Shown here in pieces: positions 54,518 to 63,632 of a stretch of 64,000 nt of DNA (the stretch's first letter is position 1; every line of letters begins with the position of its first letter). Source of the stretch: Flavobacterium aquariorum (GTDB lineage Bacteria > Bacteroidota > Bacteroidia > Flavobacteriales > Flavobacteriaceae). Both the position numbers and the translations under genes were made by a program. The notes beneath the pieces are model-generated. The model worked only from the letters and a program-made list of their open reading frames with translations, made no database searches and was not told where the DNA came from. Where the stretch lies: the NCBI RefSeq assembly GCF_003254745.1, contig NZ_QKXH01000011.1:1-64000 (forward strand), given 5' to 3'.

Positions 54518-56600
54518 TAGCTAAATCTTTGGTTCTGTATGCTTCTATTTTTCCGAAGAAAGCTATAGCATCTTGAATATATTTTTGTGCAAAAGCCTCA
54601 GATGGCTCGTTGGCTCTGATTTGATAAACCAATTCTTTAAAATCTGATCCCAATTCTATTTTTTTGCTTTCGATAAAAACAGTATCAAACAAATCGATAA
54701 TTCCAGCGTGGTGGTTTGTTTTTTCGTTTTCAGCCAATAATAATGCTTTGGCTCCATTTACAAATCCAGCGTAAGCCAAATAAATTGCATCTGACCATTT
54801 TTTATCATCAAAAGCTTCTTGAGCAAACGTTAATTTATCTTTGGCTTCAAACAATAATGTAGCCACTAAATCAATTACAACACCAGCACATTCTCCAACT
54901 CCAACTGCTTTTACGTAGTTATCGGCATTACCCCAATCCACAAAATCAGCTTCGGTTAAATTCGTTACATCTGCCAATGGTTTCAAGAACTCATAGAAAT
55001 ATTTCTCTCCTTTGGCATCATAATAATCCACGAAAGGCTGTCCGTTTCCATTGGCTTCAAAATCATTTAAGATTAATCGCAAGGCATCTGGTCCTCTTCT
55101 GCTTGGTATTTTGATTACTTTATCTGAAAAACGTCCTACGCCATTTCCTATATTCTTTCCTCCTAACAATACCTGAAGTGCTGGAGCTACTAGTTTTCCT
55201 GCATTGATGGACATTCCTTGAAACCCTATTTCGGACATATTGTGTTGTCCACAGGCATTCATACACCCGCTAATTTTTATGGCAATATCCACATTGTTAT
55301 TAAATTGTGGATATTCGGCTACTATAACTTTTTCCAATTCTTCAGCAATACCTGTACTGCTCGCAATTCCTAAATTACAGGTGTCAGTTCCTGGACAAGC
55401 CGTGATATCAGCAACGGTATTGTATCCTAAAGTCACAAAATCCAATTTGGCTAATTCCTGATAGAAAAATGGCAAATTTTCTTCTTTAATGTTACGGATA
55501 AGAATGTTTTGTCTTAATGAAAAACGCAATTCATTGGCACCATAATTTTTAACCAAATCAGCCAATAATCTTGCTTTGTCGATATAAAAATCTCCTAAAA
55601 GAACTTTAATTCCAATAGCAACATATCCAGCTTGTTTTTGTGCGATTACATTCGTTTTTTTCCAAGCTTCATAAGCTTCAACATTATCAATTGTTACTGA
55701 AGGTACTTCCAATAAAGGTTCCGTAATTGTTCCTTCAAAATCAGTAGTGTCTATTTCGTATGTATGAAAAGCCAAAGCTTTTTTCTCTTCGTCAACCAAA
55801 CGCATAAATTCATCACGACCCAAATCTTTGATTAGAAATTTCAAACGTGCTTTTAAACGTTTTGCTCTTTCTCCGTGACGGTCAAAAACCCTGATTACAC
55901 CTTCGGCAGTTGGGATAATTTGGTTAACTGGCACAAATTCTGAAAGCAATTCAGCGTGGCTTGGTTGTGAACCTAAACCTCCACCTAACATTATTTTGAA
56001 ACCTTTTTCACCATTTACAATTTTTGGAATGAATCCTAAATCGTGCAAATAACTCAAAGCGGTATCTTTATCAGAAGATGAGAATGATATTTTGAACTTA
56101 CGTCCCATTTCCTGACAAATAGGATTACGCAACAAGTACTGAAACAATGCGTGTGCATAAGGTGATACGTCAAATGGTTCGTCCACATCAATTCCCGCAG
56201 TTTCACTAGCCGTAATATTTCTTACCGTGTTTCCACAAGCTTCTCTCAAAGTAATATCATCTTTGGCCAAGTCTGCCCAAAGTTCTGGCGTTCTGTCTAA
56301 ACTTACATAGTGAATTTGGATATCCTGACGCGTTGTGATGTGCAAACGGCCTGTAGAATATTTTTCGGATACATCAGTTATTCTTCTCAATTGCTCGCTG
56401 GACACTTTTCCATATGGCAATTTAATACGAATCATTTGCACGCCTTCCTGACGTTGACCGTAAATACCACGTGCCAAACGAAGACTACGAAAACGCTCAT
56501 CATCAATTTGTCCGTTACGGAAAGAAAAGATTTTTTTCTCTAAATCGATAATCTCTTTTTGGACAATTGGGTCCTCTATTTCTGTTCTAAAACTTTGCAT
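54510..56600 (-). CDS. Ferredoxin-type sulfite (nitrite) reductase with C-terminal HEPN domain
   Basis: A 696-residue siroheme/[4Fe-4S] protein. The first 550 residues are two ferrodoxin-like plus siroheme repeats (RLHITTRQDIQIHYVSL), with the cluster cysteines in ACPGTDTCNLG and KISGCMNACGQHN near residues 402, 408, 443 and 447. From about 560 onward a helical tail (SDAIYLAYAGFVNGAKALLLAENEKTNHHAGIIDLFDTVFIES) resembles the HEPN domain, a fusion seen in Bacteroidetes. Context with cysHDN points to sulfite reduction. Confidence 0.9.
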   Translation of the reverse strand: MQSFRTEIEDPIVQKEIIDLEKKIFSFRNGQIDDERFRSLRLARGIYGQRQEGVQMIRIKLPYGKVSSEQLRRITDVSEKYSTGRLHITTRQDIQIHYVSLDRTPELWADLAKDDITLREACGNTVRNITASETAGIDVDEPFDVSPYAHALFQYLLRNPICQEMGRKFKISFSSSDKDTALSYLHDLGFIPKIVNGEKGFKIMLGGGLGSQPSHAELLSEFVPVNQIIPTAEGVIRVFDRHGERAKRLKARLKFLIKDLGRDEFMRLVDEEKKALAFHTYEIDTTDFEGTITEPLLEVPSVTIDNVEAYEAWKKTNVIAQKQAGYVAIGIKVLLGDFYIDKARLLADLVKNYGANELRFSLRQNILIRNIKEENLPFFYQELAKLDFVTLGYNTVADITACPGTDTCNLGIASSTGIAEELEKVIVAEYPQFNNNVDIAIKISGCMNACGQHNMSEIGFQGMSINAGKLVAPALQVLLGGKNIGNGVGRFSDKVIKIPSRRGPDALRLILNDFEANGNGQPFVDYYDAKGEKYFYEFLKPLADVTNLTEADFVDWGNADNYVKAVGVGECAGVVIDLVATLLFEAKDKLTFAQEAFDDKKWSDAIYLAYAGFVNGAKALLLAENEKTNHHAGIIDLFDTVFIESKKIELGSDFKELVYQIRANEPSEAFAQKYIQDAIAFFGKIEAYRTKDLANA

Positions 56601-56609
56601 ATTTTTTAG

Positions 56610-56741
56610 GCTTTGAGCCTTGGGCTTTGAGCTTTGGGCTATTATCTATATTTTTAACCTTATAACTTTTGAGATTTACTCTAAGTTTATATTTCTATTC
56701 TTTATTCAAAAGCTCTAGGCTCAAAGCCCATAGCTGATAGC
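56610..56741. repeat. Heptamer-type repeats between cysN and sulfite reductase
   Basis: GGCTTTG AGCCTTG GGCTTTG AGCTTTG GGCT in 7-nt phase near 56608-56640, and the complementary CTAGGCTCAAAGCCCATAGC near 56713-56733, which could fold with it. Confidence 0.75.
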
Positions 56742-56747
56742 TTAAAA

Positions 56748-57992
56748 CTATTTAATAAATCCAACTCCTGCTGTTGTATTGGTTGCTGCATCAATTAAAA
56801 TGAAAGCTCCATTTGATTTGTTATCATTGTAAGCATCAAAATAGATAGCTTTACTTAATTTAATGGTTACTTCTCCAATTTCATTAATAGCCAATTGAGT
56901 TGCTGGAGTTGTTCCAGAATAATCAGTTGCGATTACGTTTTTCACACTGTCAATTTTTGCCAAAACTCTGTTACTGTTGTGCTGTACAAAATATTTTGCA
57001 CCTGCCACTAATTTTTTGCTGTCCATCCAACAAACTGTGGTTGTGATGTCTTTTTCAATCTTTGGAAGCTCACTTGATTTTACAATCATATCGCCTCTTG
57101 TAACATTGATGTCATTTTCTAATTCGATAGTGATTGAAGAACCAGCTGTAGCTTCATCAAACTGTTGGTCAAAAAAGTGAATATTGGTCACTTTAGATTC
57201 TGTTAATGAAGGTAATACTGTAACAGCATCTCCTACTTTAATATTGTTTCCAACTAATTTTCCGGCATATCCTCTAAAATCGTGATATTCCTCAGTTTTT
57301 GGTCTAATAACCGTCTGAACAGGGAAACGTGCTTTTCCATTTTCGTAAATATCTTTTGGCTCCAAACCTTCCAAATGCTCCAAAACAGTTTGTCCAGTGT
57401 ACCAAGGCATATTCTCTGACTTATCCGCCACATTTCCACCATTGATCGCACTTAACGGAATGTAACTTACGTTTTGTTCTTTGTAAGCGCTTTTTGCATT
57501 TAATGCTTGGAAATCGGCTTTGATTTTGTTGTACACTTCTTCCGAATAATCAACCAAATCCATTTTGTTTACTGCAACAATCACGTCTTTTACTCTCAAT
57601 AAATTATTGATGAAAAAGTGACGGTACGTTTGCTCAATCACACCTTTACGAGCATCTATTAAAATGATAGATACTTGTGAAGTCGAAGCTCCGGTAACCA
57701 TATTACGAGTATATTCTACGTGACCCGGAGTATCGGCAATAATGTAACTTTTTTTCGCTGTAGAAAAATAAATATGCGCTACATCTATTGTAATTCCTTG
57801 CTCTCTTTCGGCAACCAAACCATCGGTAGCCAAAGAAAAATCCAGGTAATCGTATCCTTTTTGTTTACTGCTTTTTTCTATTGCTTCAATCTTATCTGTA
57901 GTCAATGATTTTGTATCGTATAATAGTCTTCCGATTAATGTACTTTTTCCGTCATCTACGCTTCCTGCTGTTGCTATTTTTAAAACTTCCAT
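56748..57992 (-). CDS. cysN: Sulfate adenylyltransferase subunit 1 (GTPase)
   Basis: A 414-residue EF-Tu-like GTPase that drives sulfate activation with CysD. Seen: P-loop GSVDDGKST (10-18), DTPGHVEYTRNM, NKMDLVDY, then two beta-barrel domains. No APS kinase (CysC) domain is fused at the C terminus, in keeping with the APS-type reductase here. Confidence 0.95.
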   Translation of the reverse strand: MEVLKIATAGSVDDGKSTLIGRLLYDTKSLTTDKIEAIEKSSKQKGYDYLDFSLATDGLVAEREQGITIDVAHIYFSTAKKSYIIADTPGHVEYTRNMVTGASTSQVSIILIDARKGVIEQTYRHFFINNLLRVKDVIVAVNKMDLVDYSEEVYNKIKADFQALNAKSAYKEQNVSYIPLSAINGGNVADKSENMPWYTGQTVLEHLEGLEPKDIYENGKARFPVQTVIRPKTEEYHDFRGYAGKLVGNNIKVGDAVTVLPSLTESKVTNIHFFDQQFDEATAGSSITIELENDINVTRGDMIVKSSELPKIEKDITTTVCWMDSKKLVAGAKYFVQHNSNRVLAKIDSVKNVIATDYSGTTPATQLAINEIGEVTIKLSKAIYFDAYNDNKSNGAFILIDAATNTTAGVGFIK

Positions 57993-58099
57993 CAGTTTTT
58001 TTATTTTAAATATTGAATTTGATTTTTTTTATTTTAAATGTTGAATTCTAAATTTTAAATGCTTTCTAAATAATTCAAAATTTATAATTTAAAATAATT

Positions 58100-58999
58100 T
58101 TAAAAGTACCCTTGTTGTTTTCTTTTTTCCATCGCAGCTTCAGAACGTTTGTCATCAATTCTGGCTCCTCTTTCAGAAATAGTCGAAGTACGAATCTCTC
58201 CAACTACTTCCTGAATGGTTGCTGCATATGATTCAACAGCGGCAGTACAACTCATATCTCCAACGGTTCTGAAGCGAACAATTCTTTCTTCGATTTGTTC
58301 GTCTTCTTCTTGGTACACAAAAGGAGAGTGTGACCAAATTAAACCGTCTCTCAAAAAAACTTTACGTTTGTGTGAAAAGTAAATCGATGGAATTTCGATT
58401 TGCTCTTGTTCGATATAACTCCAAACATCCAATTCAGTCCAGTTTGAAATTGGAAAAACACGTACGTTTTGTCCATTTTCAATTTTTCCGTTCAAAAGGT
58501 CAAACAATTCAGGGCGTTGGTTTTTTTCATCCCACTGACCAAAATCATCACGAACAGAAAAAATACGTTCTTTAGCTCTTGCTTTTTCCTCATCTCTACG
58601 GGCGCCACCAATACAAGCGTCAAATTTAAATTCTTCGATAGCATCCAATAATGTCGTCGTTTGCAAACTGTTTCTACTGGAATATTTCCCAGATTCTTCA
58701 ACCACTTTACCTTCATCAATAGCATCCTGTACATTACGAACGATTAATTCCAATCCCAATTCAGCCACCAATTTATCTCTAAATTCAATAGTTTCAGGAA
58801 AGTTGTGTCCTGTATCCACGTGTAACAATGGAAAAGGAATTTTGGCTGGAAAAAATGCTTTTTGTGCCAAACGCACTAATGTAATTGAATCTTTACCGCC
58901 AGAGAAAAGCAAAACGGGTTTGTCAAATTGAGAAATAACTTCTCTGAATATGTAAATTGCTTCGCTTTCTAAAGCATTTGTTTTTAAAACTGAACTCAT
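58100..58999 (-). CDS. cysD: Sulfate adenylyltransferase subunit 2
   Basis: A 299-residue PP-loop ATP pyrophosphatase that makes APS with CysN. Seen: PP-loop SGGKDS at 33-38, [48 protein letters not shown]-type block, and [29 protein letters not shown]. Normal length. Between cysH and cysN. Confidence 0.95.
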   Translation of the reverse strand: [299 protein letters not shown]

Positions 59000-59006
59000 T
59001 TTTATT

Positions 59007-59036
59007 AGTTTAAAAGTTTAAAGTTTAAAGTTTAAG
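59007..59036. repeat. Heptamer repeat between cysH and cysD
   Basis: AGTTTAA units at 59007, 59015, 59022 and 59029 (one extra A after the first), just upstream of the cysD start codon. Confidence 0.85.
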
Positions 59037-59136
59037 GTTGTTGTACCTCAGCTAAAATCTTGAAACTATTATTATTTTTCCTTTTCTCTTTATTCTATTT
59101 TCTAAAATCTGCCTTCTGATTTCTGCCTTCTAAGCT

Positions 59137-59838
59137 CTATTTCTGGTGTAAACCACATTCTTTGTGACTCGATTCCCAAGACCATCTTCCTGCCCTGATA
59201 TCTTCTCCTTCGGCAATGGCTCTCGTACAAGGTGCACAACCAATGCTTACAAATCCTTTTTTGTGCAAGGCATTTTGTGGTACATTATTTTCATCAATAT
59301 ATTTTTGAACATCAGCCAAACTCCATTTCAACAACGGATTGAATTTTATGATATTAAAATGAGCGTCATATTCAAAGGCTGCTAAATCATTTCTGTTTTC
59401 TGATTGTTCGGCACGTAAACCGGTAATCCAAATTTCATTTCCTTTCAAAGCTTTGGTCAGCGGCGCCACTTTTCGGATAAAACAACATTCTTTTCTATTC
59501 TCCACGGATTCATAAAAACTATTCGGGCCTTTTTTGTTCAACAAGTTTTCTACAGCGCTGGCCTCCGGAAAATATGTTTGAATCGCTACTTTGTATTTTT
59601 TTATTGTTCTATGAAAAACGTCATATGTTTCTTGAAATAATCTACCTGTATCCAATGTAAAAATGGTAATTGGCAAATCATTTTTGGCAATCATAGCAGT
59701 TATAACCTGATCTTCCTGACCAAATGAAGTCGAAAAAACCACTTTCCCATTGTATTCATTAGCCAAAAAAGACAAGGTTTCCTCTATGGAGAAACCTGCT
59801 GTTTTTTCTAATAAAGTATTTGCTATTGCTGTGCTCAT
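59137..59838 (-). CDS. cysH: APS/PAPS reductase, Fe-S type
   Basis: A 233-residue thioredoxin-dependent reductase that turns activated sulfate into sulfite. Seen: FSTSFGQEDQVI (phosphosulfate loop), LDTGRLF, ENRKECCFIRKVAPL with Cys118-Cys119, GCAPCTRA with Cys201-Cys204, and the catalytic Cys228 in KECGLHQK. The CC/CxxC set ligates a [4Fe-4S] cluster typical of APS reductases. First gene of the cys operon, behind a promoter that overlaps an inverted repeat. Confidence 0.93.
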   Translation of the reverse strand: MSTAIANTLLEKTAGFSIEETLSFLANEYNGKVVFSTSFGQEDQVITAMIAKNDLPITIFTLDTGRLFQETYDVFHRTIKKYKVAIQTYFPEASAVENLLNKKGPNSFYESVENRKECCFIRKVAPLTKALKGNEIWITGLRAEQSENRNDLAAFEYDAHFNIIKFNPLLKWSLADVQKYIDENNVPQNALHKKGFVSIGCAPCTRAIAEGEDIRAGRWSWESSHKECGLHQK

Positions 59839-59868
59839 TTATATTCTTGCTTTTAATTTTAAATCCAT
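59839..59868 (-). CDS. Nine-codon upstream open frame before cysH
   Basis: ATG at 59868, peptide MDLKLKARI, stop TAA placed directly before the cysH ATG (TAAATG). It lies in the transcribed leader. It has no Cys or Met run, so a stalling role is not evident; it may be chance or may help load ribosomes onto cysH. Confidence 0.25.
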   Translation of the reverse strand: MDLKLKARI

Positions 59869-59888
59869 TACCCTATCGGCTTACTAGA

Positions 59889-59924
59889 TTACTTTGCAAA
59901 AGTAACACTTTTTTTTAAATTCAA
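59889..59924 (-). promoter_or_regulatory. cys operon promoter with overlapping inverted-repeat operator
   Basis: Promoter TTG (59922-59924), 17 nt, TACTTTTG (59897-59904). Over it lies a perfect inverted repeat TTACTTT-GCA-AAAGTAA (59889-59905), covering the -7 element and start site, as expected for a repressor operator. The Rrf2 regulator gene is the next gene upstream. Confidence 0.75.
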
Positions 59925-59951
59925 AATTATTTTTAAATAAATTTTAATAGT

Positions 59952-60362
59952 TTAGAATGCAATGTCTGCCAGAGAGTTACTTTCAAGTACCTTAAGGGTG
60001 TTGTCCCTAACCTGAGTCATTAAGCGGCGCGCAGCGCAAGTCGTTTCATCATCACAATCATCACATTTTTCATAAAAATTGTGACTTGCGCACGGAAGCA
60101 ATGCAATTGGTCCTTCGAGAATGCGATATACTTTGGCCATACTGATATCTTTTGGGTCTTTTATCAAGTAGTAACCACCGCCTTTTCCTTTTTTGGCACC
60201 CAGAAAACCAGAGTTTCTGAGCAGTAACAAAATACTTTCCAAAAATTTAATCGAAATATGTTCATTTTTAGCAATTTCAGCAATTTGAACAGGTGTATTA
60301 TCTTTTTGGCGAGCCAAAAAGGTAAGTGCTTTTATTCCGTATTTTGTTTTCTTTGAAAGCAT
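59952..60362 (-). CDS. Rrf2-family transcriptional regulator
   Basis: A 136-residue winged-helix regulator: MLSKKTKYGIKALTFLARQ, VQIAEIAKNEHISIKFLESILLLLRNSGFLGAKKGKGGGYYL (DNA-binding wing). Cys91, Cys100, Cys103 and Cys109 could hold a metal or Fe-S cluster. Family members control sulfur assimilation (CymR) or Fe-S supply (IscR). Its gene lies about 30 nt upstream of the cys promoter on the same strand, so it probably controls the cys operon (inference). Confidence 0.85.
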   Translation of the reverse strand: MLSKKTKYGIKALTFLARQKDNTPVQIAEIAKNEHISIKFLESILLLLRNSGFLGAKKGKGGGYYLIKDPKDISMAKVYRILEGPIALLPCASHNFYEKCDDCDDETTCAARRLMTQVRDNTLKVLESNSLADIAF

Positions 60363-60425
60363 TATGATTTTTAATTGTAGATTTTTGATTGTATTTGTTA
60401 CGAAACTACAAACTTTATCCTTTTA

Positions 60426-60962
60426 TCAGCAAATTGTATGAATCTTTTTTAAAATTTCGTTACAAATAAAAGTTGCGCAATCTATTTCAGTATAAAAATC
60501 GTGCTCCTGATTTTTTATAATCTCAAAATCTATTGAATGTTTTTCAAACCAATCATTGTTTGGCTTATTAGTGTCATTTTCTCCATAATAGCCTTTTATT
60601 GATCCATTAGGAGTTTCGTCCTCATACCGTAATCTTGTTGATGAAACGGCAAACAAACTTCTAACATTCAATCCCTTTAAAGCAGCTTTCCAAGCAATTG
60701 TTCCACCAATACTAAAGGCTAGAATATCAACTTGGTTCTTTTCAAAATTCAAAAGATTTTCAACAGCTTTTTCTATTCCACCATTAATAAATTGATTGTG
60801 GAGATTTTCTTCAGAATAATTTGTTTTGTCAATTTCTCCCAATTTGCAACAATCATAATATTGGATTTCTAACTTATCTTTCAGTAATTCAAAATAAACC
60901 GAAACCCAATCCGATTTATCTTTTCCCCACAAATCCGACAAAATAATAAGTTTTGGTTTCAT
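60426..60962 (-). CDS. Small alpha/beta hydrolase-like protein
   Basis: A 178-residue protein with the alpha/beta-hydrolase nucleophile elbow FSIGG near residue 88 in LAFSIGGTIAWKAAL and a possible histidine in NQEHDFYTEI near 152. The lid region is minimal. The substrate is unknown. It sits between the Rrf2 gene and MetZ on the same strand. Confidence 0.65.
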   Translation of the reverse strand: MKPKLIILSDLWGKDKSDWVSVYFELLKDKLEIQYYDCCKLGEIDKTNYSEENLHNQFINGGIEKAVENLLNFEKNQVDILAFSIGGTIAWKAALKGLNVRSLFAVSSTRLRYEDETPNGSIKGYYGENDTNKPNNDWFEKHSIDFEIIKNQEHDFYTEIDCATFICNEILKKIHTIC

Positions 60963-60979
60963 ATTAATGAGGAATTATT

Positions 60980-61053
60980 TTAAAAACAAAAAATGATGAT
61001 TAACAATTCTTTTTAGATCAAAAAATCGCAATCTAAAATCGTTAATCATCATT
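60980..61053 (-). terminator. Terminator of the metZ operon
   Basis: AATGATGATTAAC (60992-61004) pairs perfectly with GTTAATCATCATT (61041-61053), long loop; on the minus strand followed by TTTTTTGTTTTT. It lies 17 nt after the MetZ stop. Confidence 0.65.
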
Positions 61054-61069
61054 CTAAAATCAAATATCT

Positions 61070-62242
61070 TTAAGAAAGTGCCTGTTTCAAATCGGCGATT
61101 ACATCTTCTACAGTTTCAAGTCCTACGGATACACGAACCAGTCCATCGGTAATGCTCACCGCCAAACGTTCTTCAACGGTCAATTTACTGTGCGTTGTAG
61201 AGGCCGGATGCGTAACGATTGTTCTTGTGTCTCCTAAATTTGGTGACAATGAACACAATCTTATTTTATCCAAAAATGCTCTTCCCGCTTCAAGTCCGCC
61301 TTTGATTTCGAAGGCAACGATATTGCCGCCTAACTTCATTTGCTTTTTGGCGATTTCGTATTGCGGATGTGATTTTAAGAAAGGATACTTCACTTTATTC
61401 ACCTGAGGATGACTTTCTAGAAATGTTGCCACTTTTAAAGCATTTTCACAATGTCTATCTAAACGAATCGCCAAAGTTTCTAAACTTTTGGATAATACCC
61501 AAGCATTAAATGGAGATAAAGAAGGACCTGTAAGTCGAGAAAACAAATAGATTTTTTGAATCAATTCAGCATCTCCAACTGTTATTCCACCCAAAACTCT
61601 GCCTTGACCATCTATTAATTTTGTTGCAGAATGCACTACCAAATGTGCGCCCCATTTTATCGGTTGCTGTAAATAAGGTGTAGCAAAACAGTTGTCAATT
61701 ATCAAAATCAAATTATGCTTTTTGGCAATAGCTCCTAGCAATTCCAAATCGATAATATCGACTGCTGGATTGGTTGGCGATTCGGCAAAAAGAATCTTTG
61801 TATTTGGTCTTATAAAACTTTCAATGGTTTCAGGCTCATCGATATTAAAATACGATGTTTCAATTCCCCATTTTGGAAAATAATTGATAAACAATGAATG
61901 TGTTGCTCCAAAAACACTACTTGCCGAAACAATATGGTCTCCTGAGTTCAACAAAGCTGCCAAAGTTGAATACACGGCTGCCATTCCAGAGGCAAAGGCG
62001 AAACCCGATTCAGCACCTTCCATTTTACAAATTTTGTCTATAAATTCGTTGGTATTTGGATTACTGTATCTGCTATAAATATTACGATCTTTCTCCTCCG
62101 CAAAAGAAGCTCGCATATCTTCAGCATCTTCAAATACAAAACTAGACGTTAAGTATAAAGGAACCGAATGTTCTTGAAATTGCGTTCTTTCTAATTGGGT
62201 ACGTATGGCTTGAGTTTCAAAACCAAATTCTTGTTCGTTCAT
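61070..62242 (-). CDS. metZ: O-succinyl/O-acetylhomoserine sulfhydrylase or cystathionine gamma-synthase
   Basis: A 390-residue PLP enzyme of the Cys/Met-metabolism family. Seen: FETQAIRTQLERTQFQEHSVPLYLTSSFVFED, SRYSNPNT, FASGMAAVYSTLAALL, the PLP lysine in VVHSATKLIDGQGRVLGG near 208, and GDTRTIVTHPASTTH. It builds homocysteine from activated homoserine and sulfide (or cystathionine). Last of a run with the hydrolase, OsmC and homoserine dehydrogenase genes. Confidence 0.88.
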   Translation of the reverse strand: MNEQEFGFETQAIRTQLERTQFQEHSVPLYLTSSFVFEDAEDMRASFAEEKDRNIYSRYSNPNTNEFIDKICKMEGAESGFAFASGMAAVYSTLAALLNSGDHIVSASSVFGATHSLFINYFPKWGIETSYFNIDEPETIESFIRPNTKILFAESPTNPAVDIIDLELLGAIAKKHNLILIIDNCFATPYLQQPIKWGAHLVVHSATKLIDGQGRVLGGITVGDAELIQKIYLFSRLTGPSLSPFNAWVLSKSLETLAIRLDRHCENALKVATFLESHPQVNKVKYPFLKSHPQYEIAKKQMKLGGNIVAFEIKGGLEAGRAFLDKIRLCSLSPNLGDTRTIVTHPASTTHSKLTVEERLAVSITDGLVRVSVGLETVEDVIADLKQALS

Positions 62243-62287
62243 TTTTCTAATGTATTTAATGCCTTTTGGATATACAATTTGTACATC

Positions 62288-63196
62288 TCAACTATAATTT
62301 TTTATTTTTATCCCAATGTAATTCATTGCTTTAGCATAAGTTTCTATACCGTGACCTACATTTTCAAAGATTTCAATCTCTTTTAAAGTTCTAATGTGCT
62401 TTTTTGCATTATCAATAGACTTTTGATATGGAAATAACAAATCGTTATCTCCTTGAAGCAAGTAAGTATCCACCATAATATCAGCCAATTGCTCGTTCAT
62501 ATAATAAGGTTTTTGTGAATTATCCTTATATCTAGTCAAAGCAAATACTTCATAATCGACAATCAGTTTTTCAGAAATCGAAGATAATTTATGGTTCGGT
62601 TTGCAAAAAATAGCTTTGTCCAAAAACTTAGAAACATTGCTTTCGCTTGGACTTATTATTGGCAACAAATTATAATATAAATTTTTAATAGAAAGCGAAA
62701 AAGGCTGTAAACAACCTGCATTTAGCAAAAAAGCAGCTTTAATCAATTCTGGCTTAACAATTCCCAGCTTCATACAGATTAAACCGCCAAATGAAGCACC
62801 TGCAACAAATGCTTTTTCAATTCCTAATTTCTCAAAAACCTCGGAAGCCCATATTCCATAATCCAATGATTTGATATCAGGTGTTAATCCATCACTCAAA
62901 TTTGGCAGTCCATTGGTTTCAACCAAATAAATTCTCAGCTTATGGTTTAAATTATCCAAACCTTTATCAAAATCCCAAAAAAGAGAAGATGTACGTGCTC
63001 CGGGAAAAATAACCAATGTTTCGATGTTTTCTTCTTTGGTATTAATTCCCCAAATGTGGGTCTTCCCTAGTGAAGTTGTTACCTCAAACCTTTCATAAAC
63101 TCTTTCGTTATGCTTTTCTAGTTGATTAACCCAATTTTCAAAAATCGCCAAATCAATCTTAGCATCTTTAAAGCAAGATTTACTTTTGATTCTCAT
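62288..63196 (-). CDS. Alpha/beta hydrolase fold protein
   Basis: A 302-residue alpha/beta hydrolase. Seen: nucleophile elbow GASFGG (in VAGASFGGLICMKLG), a charge-relay Asp in LLQGDNDLLFPYQ and His in ENVGHGIETYAKA. Its place between a homoserine dehydrogenase and MetZ invites the idea of a homoserine acyltransferase (MetX, same fold), but it lacks clear MetX motifs; function undecided. Confidence 0.75.
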   Translation of the reverse strand: MRIKSKSCFKDAKIDLAIFENWVNQLEKHNERVYERFEVTTSLGKTHIWGINTKEENIETLVIFPGARTSSLFWDFDKGLDNLNHKLRIYLVETNGLPNLSDGLTPDIKSLDYGIWASEVFEKLGIEKAFVAGASFGGLICMKLGIVKPELIKAAFLLNAGCLQPFSLSIKNLYYNLLPIISPSESNVSKFLDKAIFCKPNHKLSSISEKLIVDYEVFALTRYKDNSQKPYYMNEQLADIMVDTYLLQGDNDLLFPYQKSIDNAKKHIRTLKEIEIFENVGHGIETYAKAMNYIGIKIKNYS

Positions 63197-63197
63197 T

Positions 63198-63632
63198 TTA
63201 AATTTTGGCCAATTCTTCTCCGTTCAAAACTACTTTATAGTGTATGGTCGCATTTGGTTCCAATGTTTTGGAAACTGAACAATATTTCTCGAAAGAAAGT
63301 TGCGCCGCCCTGGCCGCTTTCTCTCCGACGATTGGACCTTCCAAATAAAACACTACATAAATATCCTTGAAAGGTTTTGCTTCTCCAACCTGTACGCGTT
63401 CGCCTTCTACTTCAGCTTTGAAAGAAGTGATTTCCTGGCGTTGTTTCTTTAGAATTGAAATCATATCAATCCCGCTGCAGCCTGCAACCCCCATTAATAC
63501 TAATTCCATTGGGCTTGGCCCCATATCATTTCCTCCAAATTCTGGGCGGGCATCAACATTTACAATGTGACCTCGTTCATTTTTTAATTCAAAATGAAAG
63601 TTTTCGTTTTTTCTTTCTAATGTTATTTTCAT
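63198..63632 (-). CDS. OsmC family protein
   Basis: A 144-residue OsmC/Ohr-fold protein: GGNDMGPSPMELVLMGVAGCSGIDMISILKKQRQEI with the first conserved Cys in AGCSGIDM and the second in EKYCSVSKTL. Family members are thiol peroxidases or act on organic hydroperoxides. It is 1 nt from the hydrolase gene below and separated from the homoserine dehydrogenase by 79 nt. Confidence 0.85.
   Translation of the reverse strand: MKITLERKNENFHFELKNERGHIVNVDARPEFGGNDMGPSPMELVLMGVAGCSGIDMISILKKQRQEITSFKAEVEGERVQVGEAKPFKDIYVVFYLEGPIVGEKAARAAQLSFEKYCSVSKTLEPNATIHYKVVLNGEELAKI

Noticed and set aside
62243..62287. SAM riboswitch before metZ
   Set aside because: The spacer is only 45 nt and has no aptamer elements; control of this operon must lie beyond the window edge.
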